Below are positions 45,951-58,464 of a DNA stretch of 64,000 nt, one piece after another; position 1 is the first letter of the stretch; each line of letters begins with the position of its first letter. The DNA lies in assembly GCF_010730195.1 (NCBI RefSeq), contig NZ_AP022613.1, forward strand, positions 3,286,001-3,350,000. The letters run 5' to 3'. Made by a program: the position numbers and the translations under genes. The notes under the pieces were generated by a model that ran no database searches, had not been told where the DNA came from, and worked only from the letters and a program-made list of their open reading frames with translations. Origin of the DNA: Mycobacterium conspicuum (lineage in GTDB: Bacteria; Actinomycetota; Actinomycetes; Mycobacteriales; Mycobacteriaceae).

Positions 45951-46022
45951 GCCCTCCAGCGTGCCAGCCGACGCGCCGTGAGCGTGTACGGGGTTGTCGG
46001 CGCGCCGTCCTAGAGTGCGGTT

Positions 46023-46871
46023 ATGACGGAGCAGCCGGACACGCCGTCCCGGCCCGCCCTATCGCCGTCGCGGGCCGCGGACTTCAAGCAGTGTCCGCTG
46101 CTGTACCGGTTCCGTGCGATCGATCGGCTCCCCGAGCCGCCGTCGGCGGCTCAACTGCGCGGATCGGTGGTGCATGCGGCGCTAGAGCGGCTCTACGAGC
46201 TGCCGGCGGCGCAACGCGTCGCCGCCACCGCACGTTCTCTCGTGGAACCCGCGTGGGATCGGATGATCACCGAGGTGCCCGCGCTGGCCGCCGAAGTGGA
46301 GCCCGAGCAGCGGACCCAACTGCTCGAGGAAGCCCGCGCGTTGCTGTCGGGCTACTACCGGCTCGAAGACCCGACGCGCTTCGACCCCGCCTGCTGCGAG
46401 GAACGTATCGAGGTGGAGCTGGCCGACGGAACGCTGCTGCGCGGCTTCATCGACCGCATCGACGTCGCCGCCACCGGCGAGCTGCGGGTGGTCGATTACA
46501 AGACCGGCAAGGCGCCGCCGGCCAATCACGCCGCGGCCAACTTCACCGCCGAGTTCAAGGCGATCTTCCAGATGAAGTTCTACGCGCTGGCACTGCTGCG
46601 GTCGCGCGGTGTGCTGGCCGCCCGCCTGCGGCTCATCTACCTGGCCGACGGGCAGGTGCTGGATTACACCCCGGACCGCGACGAGCTGTTGCGATTCGAA
46701 AAGACCCTGATCGCCATCTGGCATGCCATCCAATCCGCAAGTCGGACAGGCGATTTCCGTCCCAACCCGTCGCGGTTGTGCCAGTGGTGCCCGCATCAGC
46801 AACACTGTCCGGCATTCGGTGGGACGCCGCCGCCGTACCCCGGCTGGCCCGAGCAGCTGCTGGCCGGCTAA
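46023..46871 (+). CDS. RecB-family (PD-(D/E)XK) exonuclease with Fe-S cysteines
   Basis: The 282-aa Cas4/RecB-type nuclease (Rv2119-like) has a nuclease core with GFIDRIDV and VVDYKTGKAP (about 145-170), holding the metal-binding Asp and catalytic Asp-x-Lys. Four cysteines, one near the N-terminus (FKQCPLLYR) and three at the C-terminus (LCQWCPHQQHCPAF), probably bind a [4Fe-4S] cluster as in AddB and Cas4. It probably resects or trims DNA ends. There is no CRISPR array nearby, so a Cas4 role is not supported. It overlaps the convergent flavoprotein gene by 4 nt. Confidence 0.9.
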   Translation: MTEQPDTPSRPALSPSRAADFKQCPLLYRFRAIDRLPEPPSAAQLRGSVVHAALERLYELPAAQRVAATARSLVEPAWDRMITEVPALAAEVEPEQRTQLLEEARALLSGYYRLEDPTRFDPACCEERIEVELADGTLLRGFIDRIDVAATGELRVVDYKTGKAPPANHAAANFTAEFKAIFQMKFYALALLRSRGVLAARLRLIYLADGQVLDYTPDRDELLRFEKTLIAIWHAIQSASRTGDFRPNPSRLCQWCPHQQHCPAFGGTPPPYPGWPEQLLAG

Positions 46872-48235
46872 AGCGGCGACATCTCCTGCAGCATCGTCGG
46901 AATCAGCTCGCTGACCGTGGGGTGGATGTGCATGGTCCGCGCCAACGTGGTGTAGGGCGCCTTGGCGGACATGACGTCCAGGATGCAGTGGATGGATTCG
47001 TCGCCGCCCACCCCGAAGATGGCCGCTCCCAGGATCTCTCGGGTGTCGGCATCGACCACGATCTTCATAAAGCCTTGCGTCTCACCCTTTTCCACCGCCC
47101 GGCCGACCCTGGTCATCGGCCGCTTGCCGACCAGCGCCCGGCGCCCCGACGCGCGGACCTGGTCGACGGTCATGCCGGCGCGCCCCAGCGGCGGATCGAT
47201 ATACAGCGCATAGGTGGTGATGCGATCGCTAACCCGCCGCGGATCGTTGTCGAGCAGGTTGGCCGCGACGATTTCGAAGTCGTTGTACGACGTGTGCGTG
47301 AAGGCGCCCTTGCCGTTGCAATCGCCCATCGCCCAAATGTGATCGACGTTGGTCTTCAGTGCGTCGTCGACGACGATGCAGCCGCGGGCATCGGTCTGCA
47401 CGCCCGCGGCCTCAAGTCCGAGATCGTCGGTGTTGGGCCGACGTCCCACCGCCAGCAGCAGGTGGCTACCCTGAATCGGCGCGGCGCCGTCCCCAGGCGA
47501 TAGTTCAAATCCGTTGTCGCGCTTGGTTATCCGTATGTCTTCGGCGCCGAGGACAACATCGACACCTTCGGTCTCCAGAATTTCCTTGATGGTGGCCGAG
47601 ACGTCCTCGTCCTCGCGGGAGGCCAGCCGCGGGCCGCGCTCGACCACGGTCACCCGGGCCCCGAAGCGGCGGTACATCTGCGCGAACTCCAGCGCGATAT
47701 AGCTACCGCCGACGATGACGAGATGGCTTGGCACCGTGTCGAGTTCGAGGATCGACACGTTGGTGAGGAAGTCGACATCGGACAATCCCGGGATGTCCGG
47801 CACCACCGCACGGCCGCCCACGTTGAGGAAGATCCGGTCGGCTCGCAACAGTTGCTCGTCGACCTTCAGCGTGTGCGGGTCCACGAAACGGGCGTGGCCG
47901 CGGACGAGGGTGCAGCCGTCCATGCCCTGCAGCCAGCTTTCGACACCGTTGCGGTCGGCGAGCATCACGCCGTCCTTGCGGGCCTTGACTTTCGCCATGT
48001 CCACACTGACGGGTCCGGTGCCGATGCCGTACTCGGCCCCGCGCCGGGCCAGTTGCGCGGCGTGCGCGCTGGCGACCAGGGTCTTGGTCGGAATGCATCC
48101 GGTGTTGACGCAGGTGCCGCCGACGTGTTTGCGTTCCACGACCGCGACGCGCTGCCCGGCGGCGGTCAGGCGCCCGGCCAGCGGCGGCCCGGCCTGACCG
48201 GCGCCGACGATGATCGCATCGAAATGCGCTGTCAC
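46868..48235 (-). CDS. Mercuric-reductase-like FAD/NAD(P) disulfide oxidoreductase
   Basis: The 455-aa flavoprotein of pyridine nucleotide-disulfide family class I has GAGQAGPPLA at 11-20, the redox-active disulfide GGTCVNTGCIPTK near residues 39-51, a second Rossmann motif (VIVGGSYIALEFA) and the dimerisation end HIHPTVSEL. It lacks the N-terminal HMA domain and the C-terminal vicinal cysteine pair needed for mercury reduction, and no mer genes are nearby, so the substrate is another disulfide or quinone. M. tuberculosis, from memory, has no such gene here. ATG 48235 overlaps the upstream DUF4126 stop. Confidence 0.85.
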   Translation of the reverse strand: MTAHFDAIIVGAGQAGPPLAGRLTAAGQRVAVVERKHVGGTCVNTGCIPTKTLVASAHAAQLARRGAEYGIGTGPVSVDMAKVKARKDGVMLADRNGVESWLQGMDGCTLVRGHARFVDPHTLKVDEQLLRADRIFLNVGGRAVVPDIPGLSDVDFLTNVSILELDTVPSHLVIVGGSYIALEFAQMYRRFGARVTVVERGPRLASREDEDVSATIKEILETEGVDVVLGAEDIRITKRDNGFELSPGDGAAPIQGSHLLLAVGRRPNTDDLGLEAAGVQTDARGCIVVDDALKTNVDHIWAMGDCNGKGAFTHTSYNDFEIVAANLLDNDPRRVSDRITTYALYIDPPLGRAGMTVDQVRASGRRALVGKRPMTRVGRAVEKGETQGFMKIVVDADTREILGAAIFGVGGDESIHCILDVMSAKAPYTTLARTMHIHPTVSELIPTMLQEMSPL

Positions 48236-48753
48236 TTAACCGCAGTCAGCAGGTAGTCCGTCAGCACGTGACCCGTCACGGCCAGGATGGCGAACCCGCC
48301 CAATATGGCGACCGCGTCCTCGAGCAGCGCGATCGGCAGGTCCTTGCCGCCGGTCGCGGCCACCAGACGCGTGCGTGCCTGGTAGCCGCCGAGGGTGCCG
48401 AGCACCGCCCCGATGATGCCGGCCCCCAGCGCGCTGAAGGTCCAATGCGGCCACGCGCCAAGGGCCGCGCCGGCAAGCCCACCGGTGATGAGGCGAGCGG
48501 CAAAAATCGGCGGAGCCGTGCGGGCGGGTGTCTTGGGCAGCTTGTCGTTGACCAGTTCGCCGATCGCAAGGATGGTGAACACCACCACGGTGATGAGGCT
48601 GGCCATCCAGGATGCCCACGTGCCGTGCAAGTCGATCCACGCCAGGAGGGTCGGGCAGGCGGCCCACGCGACGACGGCGGGAGCCGTCAGCGAACGCAAC
48701 CCTGCGACAACACCGATCAGTAAAGCCAGCAGCAGAACAAGCGCGTGCGTCAC
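48232..48753 (-). CDS. DUF4126 membrane protein (Rv2120c-like)
   Basis: A 173-aa protein with four or five membrane helices, the DUF4126 family, corresponding to M. tuberculosis Rv2120c. A conserved SLTAPAVVAWA after the first helix and ARLITGGLAGAALGA are visible. Its stop overlaps the flavoprotein start by 4 nt, so the two are co-translated and may work together in the membrane. The function is unknown. The 116-nt gap to hisG holds nothing I recognise. Confidence 0.85.
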   Translation of the reverse strand: MTHALVLLLALLIGVVAGLRSLTAPAVVAWAACPTLLAWIDLHGTWASWMASLITVVVFTILAIGELVNDKLPKTPARTAPPIFAARLITGGLAGAALGAWPHWTFSALGAGIIGAVLGTLGGYQARTRLVAATGGKDLPIALLEDAVAILGGFAILAVTGHVLTDYLLTAVK

Positions 48754-48869
48754 AGCGATCCTCCTGGAAATGAAACGGCCGGCAAAGATAAGCGGAGACG
48801 GCTCGGTGCGAGCCCCTCCACCCAGGCGGACGCTAACACAGGCAGCGGCGCCGTGACACCTGCGAGCGA

Positions 48870-49724
48870 TCAGAAGCGGCAGAACCGGATGTCAGAAGCC
48901 AGAATCGCTTTGGCGCCGATAGCGGCGAGCTCATCCATGATTTCGTTGACGCCGCGACGGGGCACCAAAGCGCGGACCGCGACCCAGCCCTCGTCGGCGA
49001 GCGGAGCGATGGTCGGCGACTCCAGTCCCGGCGTGATCGACGTGGCTTTGTCCAGCACCGAGCGTGGGCAGTCGTAATCCAGCATCAGATACTGCTGACC
49101 GAACACCACACCCTGTACGCGAGCGACCAGCTGGTCACCCGCCGCGCTTTGCCGGCGGTGGCCGGCCTCGGCACGTTCGATCAGCACCGCCTCCGAATCA
49201 CACAGCGGCTCACCGAATGCCACGAGATCATGCATGCCCAGGGTTCGCCCGGACCCCACCACGTCGGCGATGGCGTCGGCCACCCCGAGTTGCACGGAGA
49301 TCTCCACGGCTCCGTCGAGCCTGATGACCGTCGCGTCAATACCCTTGGCGGCCAGATCTTTTCGGACCAGATTTGGGTACGCGGTGGCGATGCGCTTGCC
49401 GGCCAGATCGGCCGGCTTCCAGTCCCGGCCGGCGGGCGCGGCGTAACGGAAACTGGATGACCCGAAGCCCAGCGCCAGCCGCTCGGACACGGGCGCATCG
49501 GAATCCAGCACCAAATCGCGTCCGGTGATGCCGAAGTCGAGTTCCCCCGAACCGACGTAGATGGCAATGTCCTTGGGCCGCAAAAAGAAGAACTCGACCT
49601 GGTTGACCGGGTCGATGACGGTGAGGTCCTTGGGGTCGGTGCGACGCCGATAGCCGGCCTCGGAGAGGATCTCGCTGGCCGGCTCGCTCAGCGTGCCCTT
49701 GTTGGGAACCGCAACGCGCAGCAT
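48870..49724 (-). CDS. hisG: ATP phosphoribosyltransferase HisG
   Basis: The first enzyme of histidine synthesis, joining ATP and PRPP. The 284-aa product equals the M. tuberculosis length and is the long, hexameric form. Domains I/II span 1-210 with VAPNKGTLSEPA-like start, LDFGITGRDLV and VVGSGRTLGMHDL (PRPP binding). A C-terminal ACT-like domain (211-284) gives feedback inhibition by histidine. ATG 49724 lies 2 nt after the hisE stop. An upstream in-frame extension overlaps hisE and is not coding. Confidence 0.96.
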   Translation of the reverse strand: MLRVAVPNKGTLSEPASEILSEAGYRRRTDPKDLTVIDPVNQVEFFFLRPKDIAIYVGSGELDFGITGRDLVLDSDAPVSERLALGFGSSSFRYAAPAGRDWKPADLAGKRIATAYPNLVRKDLAAKGIDATVIRLDGAVEISVQLGVADAIADVVGSGRTLGMHDLVAFGEPLCDSEAVLIERAEAGHRRQSAAGDQLVARVQGVVFGQQYLMLDYDCPRSVLDKATSITPGLESPTIAPLADEGWVAVRALVPRRGVNEIMDELAAIGAKAILASDIRFCRF

Positions 49725-49726
49725 GC

Positions 49727-50008
49727 TCACAGCTTCCGGTAGATGTCGTCGAGCGACAGTCCGCGCGAGATCATCAGCACCTGCGTCCAGTACAGCAGCT
49801 GGCTGATCTCCTCGGCTAACGCCTCGTCGGGCTCGTGCTCGGCCGCCAGCCACACCTCGCCGGCCTCCTCGAGGATCTTCTTGCCCAGAGCGTGTACCCC
49901 GCCGTCCAGCGCGGCGACGGTGGCGCTGCCCGCGGGGCGGGTGCGCGCGCGGTCGCCGAGTTCGGCGAACAGCTCCTCGAAGGTCTTCACGGCGAGCGAT
50001 TGTTTCAC
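49727..50008 (-). CDS. hisE: Phosphoribosyl-ATP pyrophosphatase HisE
   Basis: The 93-aa helical pyrophosphohydrolase performs the second step of histidine synthesis. The MazG-like metal motif EEAGEVWLAAEHE and EISQLLYWTQVL are clear. GTG 50008 has a GAGGTGAC-like Shine-Dalgarno upstream. It is the first gene of hisE-hisG, probably driven by the ~100-nt region shared with the divergent methyltransferase gene. Confidence 0.95.
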   Translation of the reverse strand: MKQSLAVKTFEELFAELGDRARTRPAGSATVAALDGGVHALGKKILEEAGEVWLAAEHEPDEALAEEISQLLYWTQVLMISRGLSLDDIYRKL

Positions 50009-50109
50009 GACGCCGCGAGCAAAGTCACCTCGGTTTAGCTCATTCCGGCCCGGCTCCCGTAATGTAGGCAGTAATTAACCCACCTAACTAACTAGCGGAT
50101 GGAGTCGGC

Positions 50110-51009
50110 ATGGCCCGTACCGAGAACGACACCTGGGATTTGGCGTCCAGTGTGGGTGCGACCGCAACCGCGGTCGCGGCGCAGCGCGCGCTGGCCTCCC
50201 AAGGTCCGGATCGGCTGCTGGACGACCCCTGGGCCGACCCGCTCGTGCGCGCCGTGGGCATCGACACCCTGATCAAGCTGCTCGACGCAAAGCCCGGGGA
50301 CGGCGACAAGCCCGGGTTCAACCGGCAGACCCTGATCCACCAAATCACCGTGCGCACCCGGTACTTCGATGACTTCTTTACCCGGGCCGTCGATGCGGGC
50401 GTCCGGCAGGCGGTGATCCTGGCATCCGGCCTGGACACCAGGGCCTACCGACTGCCGTGGCCGCCGGACGCCGTGGTGTACGAAATCGACCAACCCGGGG
50501 TGATCGACTTCAAGACCCGCACGCTGGCCGATCTGGGCGCCGAACCGACCGCAACACGCAGGACCGTCGCGATCGACCTGCGTGACGACTGGCCCTCGGC
50601 ACTGACGGACGCCGGACTCGATCCCACCAAGCCGACCGCGTGGAGCGCCGAAGGCCTGCTCATCTACCTGCCGCCGGACGCGCAGGACCGCTTGTTCGAC
50701 AACGTCGCCGCGCTGTCGGCGCCGGGCAGCCGAATCGCTTGCGAGCACATGGATTTCGCCAACATTCCTTCGGATTGGGCGCAACGGCTTACCGAGCGGT
50801 CCCGGCGCGGCGGCTCCGAGATCAACCTGGCCGAGCTGTTCTACACCGGTGACCGCACCAGCGCCAGCGAATACCTCGCCGGCCACGGTTGGCAGGTCGA
50901 CATCAAGACAACCAAAGAAGCCTACGCGGCCAACGGTTTTCCGGTTCCGCAAGACGAGATGGCCTCACTCGGTGACGCCGCCGGCTACCTGACGGCGCTG
51001 CGCGTCTGA
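50110..51009 (+). CDS. SAM-dependent methyltransferase (LCM/TIGR00027 type)
   Basis: The 299-aa protein belongs to the large mycobacterial family of putative O-methyltransferases related to leucine carboxyl methyltransferase. Motifs are DPLVRAVG, VRTRYFDDFF, ILASGLDTRAYRL (SAM-binding), YEIDQPGVIDFK and AEGLLIYLPP. GGAG 5 nt before ATG 50110 supports the start. It occupies the interval where M. tuberculosis carries the PPE gene Rv2123. The substrate is unknown. It converges on metH with 10 nt between stops. Confidence 0.9.
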   Translation: MARTENDTWDLASSVGATATAVAAQRALASQGPDRLLDDPWADPLVRAVGIDTLIKLLDAKPGDGDKPGFNRQTLIHQITVRTRYFDDFFTRAVDAGVRQAVILASGLDTRAYRLPWPPDAVVYEIDQPGVIDFKTRTLADLGAEPTATRRTVAIDLRDDWPSALTDAGLDPTKPTAWSAEGLLIYLPPDAQDRLFDNVAALSAPGSRIACEHMDFANIPSDWAQRLTERSRRGGSEINLAELFYTGDRTSASEYLAGHGWQVDIKTTKEAYAANGFPVPQDEMASLGDAAGYLTALRV

Positions 51010-51019
51010 GCGAGAGTTC

Positions 51020-54769
<3,750 letters not shown>

Positions 54770-55087
54770 GTACGTTCCTTCCATAGTGGAAGGCGTCCTT
54801 GACTCTGCCGAGCGTGGCGGATACCGGGAGTCCAGGGCCCCCAAGTAGCCGTTGCAACGCCTCTCGACCAGAAAAGTCTACGTCGTCCCCCGACGTCAGG
54901 ACGCCCAGTCGGCCCGACAAACCTAACCGGATTGCCGGCGAACGCATTTCGTCGCGACCGCGTCGGCGCCGGTTGTTGGCTTGCACGTCTTCGTTTCCGA
55001 CAGTCACTCCAAAAGGATAGTCGTCCTATGCAAACCGCTTGGTGAGCTTGGCCTCACCGCCGGTAGGGAAGGCCGTACCCTGAGTCT
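54770..55087. other. 318-nt gap between metH and the PAC2 gene
   Basis: This is the only gene-free stretch above 300 nt. It must hold the divergent metH promoter and a metH leader of up to ~240 nt. I find no B12-box, SAM-riboswitch core or T-box pattern that I can support. A short inverted repeat GGTGAG/CTCACC is at 55041-55058. An 83-codon open frame (54756-55007, minus) resembles nothing and lacks support. Confidence 0.5.
55076..55081 (+). promoter_or_regulatory. Putative -10 box, leaderless PAC2 gene
   Basis: TACCCT ends 6 nt before GTG 55088 and no Shine-Dalgarno intervenes, so the transcript probably starts at the GTG. Confidence 0.45.
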
Positions 55088-55975
55088 GTGACTGTGCAGG
55101 ATGGTGGACCGGCCGGCAACTTGCTGCCCGAATTGCAGAACACCATCGTCGTTGCCGCGTTCGAGGGTTGGAACGACGCCGGCGACGCCGCCAGCGACGC
55201 GCTCGAGCACCTGGACGCCATCTGGGAGGCCGATCCGATCATCGAGATCGACGACGAGGCCTACTACGACTACCAGGTGAATCGCCCGGTGATCCGCCAG
55301 GTCGACGGGGTGACCCGGGAACTGGTGTGGCCGGCGATGCGCATTTCGCACTGCCGGCCCCCCGGCAGTGACCGCGACGTCGTGCTGATGCATGGCGTGG
55401 AGCCAAACATGCGCTGGCGCACGTTTTGCGCCGAGTTGCTGGCCATCGCCGACAAGCTCAACGTCGACACCGTGGTGATCCTGGGTGCGCTGCTCGCCGA
55501 CACCCCGCACACCCGGCCGGTGCCGGTCTCGGGTGCCGCCTACTCCCCCGAATCGGCGCGCCGGTTCGGGCTAGAGGAAACCCGCTACGAAGGCCCGACG
55601 GGAATCGCCGGCGTCTTTCAGGATGCCTGCGTGGCGGCCGGGATCCCGGCGGTGACGTTCTGGGCGGCGGTGCCGCACTACGTGTCGCAGCCGCCCAACC
55701 CGAAGGCGACGGTGGCGCTGCTGCGTCGCGTCGAAGACGTGCTCGACATCGAGGTCCCGCTGGCCGACCTGCCGGCTCAGGCCGAGGAGTGGGAGCAGGC
55801 GATCACCGAGATGACCTCCGAGGACGACGACCTGGCCGAGTATGTCCAGTCGCTGGAGCAGCGCGGTGACGCCGAGGTCGACATGAACGAGGCGCTGGGC
55901 AAGATCGACGGCGACGCGCTGGCCGCGGAGTTCGAGCGTTATCTGCGCCGCCGCCGGCCAGGATTTGGGCGCTAA
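55088..55975 (+). CDS. PAC2-family protein (Rv2125-like)
   Basis: The 295-aa protein matches M. tuberculosis Rv2125 (292). PAC2 proteins resemble the proteasome assembly chaperone 2 fold and the purine-nucleoside-phosphorylase fold. Recognisable parts are NTIVVAAFEGWNDAGDAASDAL at the start, VVILGALLADTPHTRPVPV and the acidic helical tail. No link to the nearby proteasome genes is shown: its genomic partner is metH on the opposite strand. Confidence 0.88.
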   Translation: MTVQDGGPAGNLLPELQNTIVVAAFEGWNDAGDAASDALEHLDAIWEADPIIEIDDEAYYDYQVNRPVIRQVDGVTRELVWPAMRISHCRPPGSDRDVVLMHGVEPNMRWRTFCAELLAIADKLNVDTVVILGALLADTPHTRPVPVSGAAYSPESARRFGLEETRYEGPTGIAGVFQDACVAAGIPAVTFWAAVPHYVSQPPNPKATVALLRRVEDVLDIEVPLADLPAQAEEWEQAITEMTSEDDDLAEYVQSLEQRGDAEVDMNEALGKIDGDALAAEFERYLRRRRPGFGR

Positions 55976-55996
55976 GACTCTGCCGGGCTGGCCGCG

Positions 55997-56362
55997 TCAC
56001 ATGAGCGGCGGGAACGGCAGCATCCACGTGACCGACGGGTCGGTCTTGTCCTTGAATTGCGGGCAGTAGGCAGCGATCGAAAGGCCGATGAAAAAGCCGG
56101 ATTGCTTCGGCGTGAAATCGGTTTCCTTCATTATTTTCATCGCCAAAACGGACGACGACTGGTTCGCATCGAGACCTGAGCACACCGAGTGGGCCATGCC
56201 GATCGCGGTGTCGGGGTCCGACATGCTGATCCCGCCCTTGGCAAGGGCCGCGACGAACGCGTCATCGGTTGGATCTGCGGCCGCCGGCGCCGCGGATACC
56301 AGAGCGGCGGACAGGAAGACCGCGCCCACCGCGCACCACTCGCCGAAACCGCGTGACATCAA
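55997..56362 (-). CDS. Exported DUF732 protein
   Basis: A 121-aa protein with an N-terminal signal peptide (hydrophobic residues 9-25, cleavage after AAA near 29) and a DUF732 mature domain (DDAFVAALAKGGISMSDPDTAIGMAHSVCSGLD … AAYCPQF) with two conserved cysteines that likely form a disulfide. It is predicted to be secreted. It stands where M. tuberculosis has PE_PGRS37, ahead of mshC. The second DUF732 gene of the window is at 6288. Confidence 0.85.
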   Translation of the reverse strand: MMSRGFGEWCAVGAVFLSAALVSAAPAAADPTDDAFVAALAKGGISMSDPDTAIGMAHSVCSGLDANQSSSVLAMKIMKETDFTPKQSGFFIGLSIAAYCPQFKDKTDPSVTWMLPFPPLM

Positions 56363-56409
56363 CTCAAGGGTAGCGCCGACGATGAGCTATCGCCTCGATG
56401 TCCTCGATG

Positions 56410-57645
56410 TCATAGTTCCACGCCGAGCAACGCGTCCACCGCGGTTGCCACCAGCCGTGGCGCCTCCGGATTGTGGCCGCCGTACTCCAGCGCATCGGCG
56501 ACCCAGCCATCAAGTGCGGCAATGACTTTGGGCGTATCGAGGTCATCGGCCAGGTATCCCCGCACGCGCGCGACGACGTCGGCGGCATCCGGACCGGCGG
56601 GCAGCGCGATCGCGGCACGCCAGCGGTGCAGTCGGGCGACCGCCTCGTCGAGCACCTGCGGGCTCCAGAAGCGGTCCGCCCGGTAGTGCCCCGCCAGCAA
56701 ACCCAGCCGGATCGCAGACGGCTCAACGCCTTCGGCGCGCAGCGTCGACACCAACACCAGGTTGCCGAGGCTCTTGGACATTTTGTGCCCGTCGTAGCCG
56801 ATCATCCCGGCGTGCACGTAGTGCCGGGCGAATCTCCGCTCGCCCCTGACACATTCGGCGTGCGCCGCGGTGAACTCGTGATGCGGAAAGATCAGGTCGC
56901 CGCCGCCGCCCTGAATGTCCAGGCCGGTGCCGATGCGGCTCAGCGCGATCGCCGCGCATTCGATGTGCCAGCCCGGCCGGCCCGCACCGAACGGCGCCGG
57001 CCAACTGGGCTCCCCGTCGCGCGCGGCCCGCCACAGCAGGGCGTCGAGCTGGTCGGTCTTGCCCGGCCGGTGCGGGTCGCCGCCTCGCTCCTCGAACAGC
57101 CGCAACATGGTGTCGCGGTCGTAGCCCGACTCGTAGCCGAACTGCGGTGTGGCGTCCGCCCGGTAATAGATGTCCGGATACTCGTCATCGACGACGTACG
57201 CCGCCCTCGAGGCCAGCAGCTTTTCCACCAGTTCCACGACTTCGGCGATCGCCTCGGTCGCCCCGACGTAGTCGCGCGGGGGCAGCACGCGCAGAGCGGC
57301 CATGTCCGCGCGGAAGAGGGCGACCTCGCGGTCGGCGAGGTCGCGCCAGTCGATGCCGTCGCGCTGCGCGCGCTCGAACAACGGATCGTCGACGTCGGTG
57401 ACGTTCTGCACGTAGTGCACGTCGTGCCCGAGGTCCAGCCACAACCGCTGAATCAGGTCGAACGTGAGGTAGGTCGCGGCATGCCCGAGGTGGGTGGCGT
57501 CATACGGCGTGATCCCGCAGACATACATGCTGGCTTTGGTTCCGGGCGCCACCGGCCGCACCTGCCGATCCGAGGTGTCATACAGCCGCAGTTCCGGCCC
57601 ACGTCCCGGCAACACCGGAACGGGTGCGGCAGACCACGACAGCAT
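56410..57645 (-). CDS. mshC: Cysteine:GlcN-Ins ligase MshC
   Basis: MshC condenses cysteine with GlcN-Ins in mycothiol synthesis. The 411-aa product (M. tuberculosis 414) is a class I cysteinyl-tRNA-synthetase paralogue without the tRNA-binding tail. Cys43 with the later HIEC cysteine and HHEF form the zinc site; HLGH (52-55) is the HIGH motif and KMSKS lies near 288-292. ATG 57645 is the start, 23 nt downstream of cysQ, so cysteine/sulfur and mycothiol metabolism share an operon. Confidence 0.96.
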   Translation of the reverse strand: MLSWSAAPVPVLPGRGPELRLYDTSDRQVRPVAPGTKASMYVCGITPYDATHLGHAATYLTFDLIQRLWLDLGHDVHYVQNVTDVDDPLFERAQRDGIDWRDLADREVALFRADMAALRVLPPRDYVGATEAIAEVVELVEKLLASRAAYVVDDEYPDIYYRADATPQFGYESGYDRDTMLRLFEERGGDPHRPGKTDQLDALLWRAARDGEPSWPAPFGAGRPGWHIECAAIALSRIGTGLDIQGGGGDLIFPHHEFTAAHAECVRGERRFARHYVHAGMIGYDGHKMSKSLGNLVLVSTLRAEGVEPSAIRLGLLAGHYRADRFWSPQVLDEAVARLHRWRAAIALPAGPDAADVVARVRGYLADDLDTPKVIAALDGWVADALEYGGHNPEAPRLVATAVDALLGVEL

Positions 57646-57668
57646 GCTTCGACTCTAAACGCGCCTGA

Positions 57669-58442
57669 TTAGCGCCACGCGTCGCGGATGGCGTCGAGCA
57701 GGACCGGCGCCACCTCGGCGCGACACATCACGAAATCGGGTAGGTAGGGGTCGAGCTGGTTGTAGCGCATCGGCGAGCCGTCCAGCCGCGACGCGTGCAT
57801 GCCGGCGGCCATGATCACCCCGGCGGGGGCGGCCGAATCCCATTCCCATTGGCCGCCGGCGTGCAGGTAGGCGTCGACCTCGCCGTCGATGATGGCCATC
57901 GCCTTGGCGCCCGCCGAGCCGATCGCCACCGGTTGGATCGGCAGCGTCTGTCGGATCTGGTGCAGGACCCAGGGCGGCCGGGTCGCGCTGACGGCGATGC
58001 GCAACGGGTGCGGCACGCCTCGAATCGCGGTCGGCGGGGTCACGGTGTCGCTGCGGTAGACGATGTTGCCCCGCGCGGGCAATGCCACTGCGGCGTCGGT
58101 GATTTCGCGGCTCCCGTTGCTGGGCCGTTGCCATAGCGCAACGTGCACGGCCCAGTCGTCGCGGCCCGGCGTGGAGAATTCGCGGGTGCCGTCCAACGGA
58201 TCGATGATCCACACGCGATCGGCTTCCAGCCGGATCAGATCGTCGTGAGCTTCCTCGCTGAGCACCGCATCGCCGGGCCGCTCGGCGCGCAGCCGGCGCA
58301 GCAACAGCTCGTTGGCGTGAAAGTCACCGGCGTCGCCGAGCAGCCACGGGTGCCGGAAACCGACCTCGTCGCGCACCCGCAGCAGCAACTCGCCCGCGTC
58401 GGCGGCAAGGTCGGCGGCCAGGGCGGCGTCGGTCAGGCTCAC
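57669..58442 (-). CDS. cysQ: 3'-phosphoadenosine phosphate phosphatase CysQ
   Basis: The 257-aa enzyme is of the inositol-monophosphatase superfamily. Metal ligands are in LSEEAHDD and WIIDPLDGTREFS (D-x-x-D-G-T), with the C-terminal GQWEWDSAAPAGVI. In M. tuberculosis CysQ (Rv2131c) hydrolyses PAP, relieving inhibition of sulfate assimilation, and also acts on inositol-1-phosphate. It precedes mshC by 23 nt. The start is ATG 58442. Confidence 0.93.
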   Translation of the reverse strand: MSLTDAALAADLAADAGELLLRVRDEVGFRHPWLLGDAGDFHANELLLRRLRAERPGDAVLSEEAHDDLIRLEADRVWIIDPLDGTREFSTPGRDDWAVHVALWQRPSNGSREITDAAVALPARGNIVYRSDTVTPPTAIRGVPHPLRIAVSATRPPWVLHQIRQTLPIQPVAIGSAGAKAMAIIDGEVDAYLHAGGQWEWDSAAPAGVIMAAGMHASRLDGSPMRYNQLDPYLPDFVMCRAEVAPVLLDAIRDAWR

Positions 58443-58464
58443 CGGGTTAGCTTAGAAAGCCGAC

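Noticed and set aside
46023..46871. The RecB-like nuclease as a Cas4 from a CRISPR system
   Set aside because: No repeat-spacer array or other cas gene is present, and the gene is a conserved mycobacterial housekeeping orthologue.
46868..48235. A mercury-resistance locus
   Set aside because: The flavoprotein lacks the C-terminal cysteine pair and HMA domain, and there is no merR, merT, merP or merB.
54770..55087. Possible riboswitch in the metH leader
   Set aside because: I looked for a B12 box, SAM-riboswitch cores and T-box features and found none that hold up; a covariance-model search would decide.
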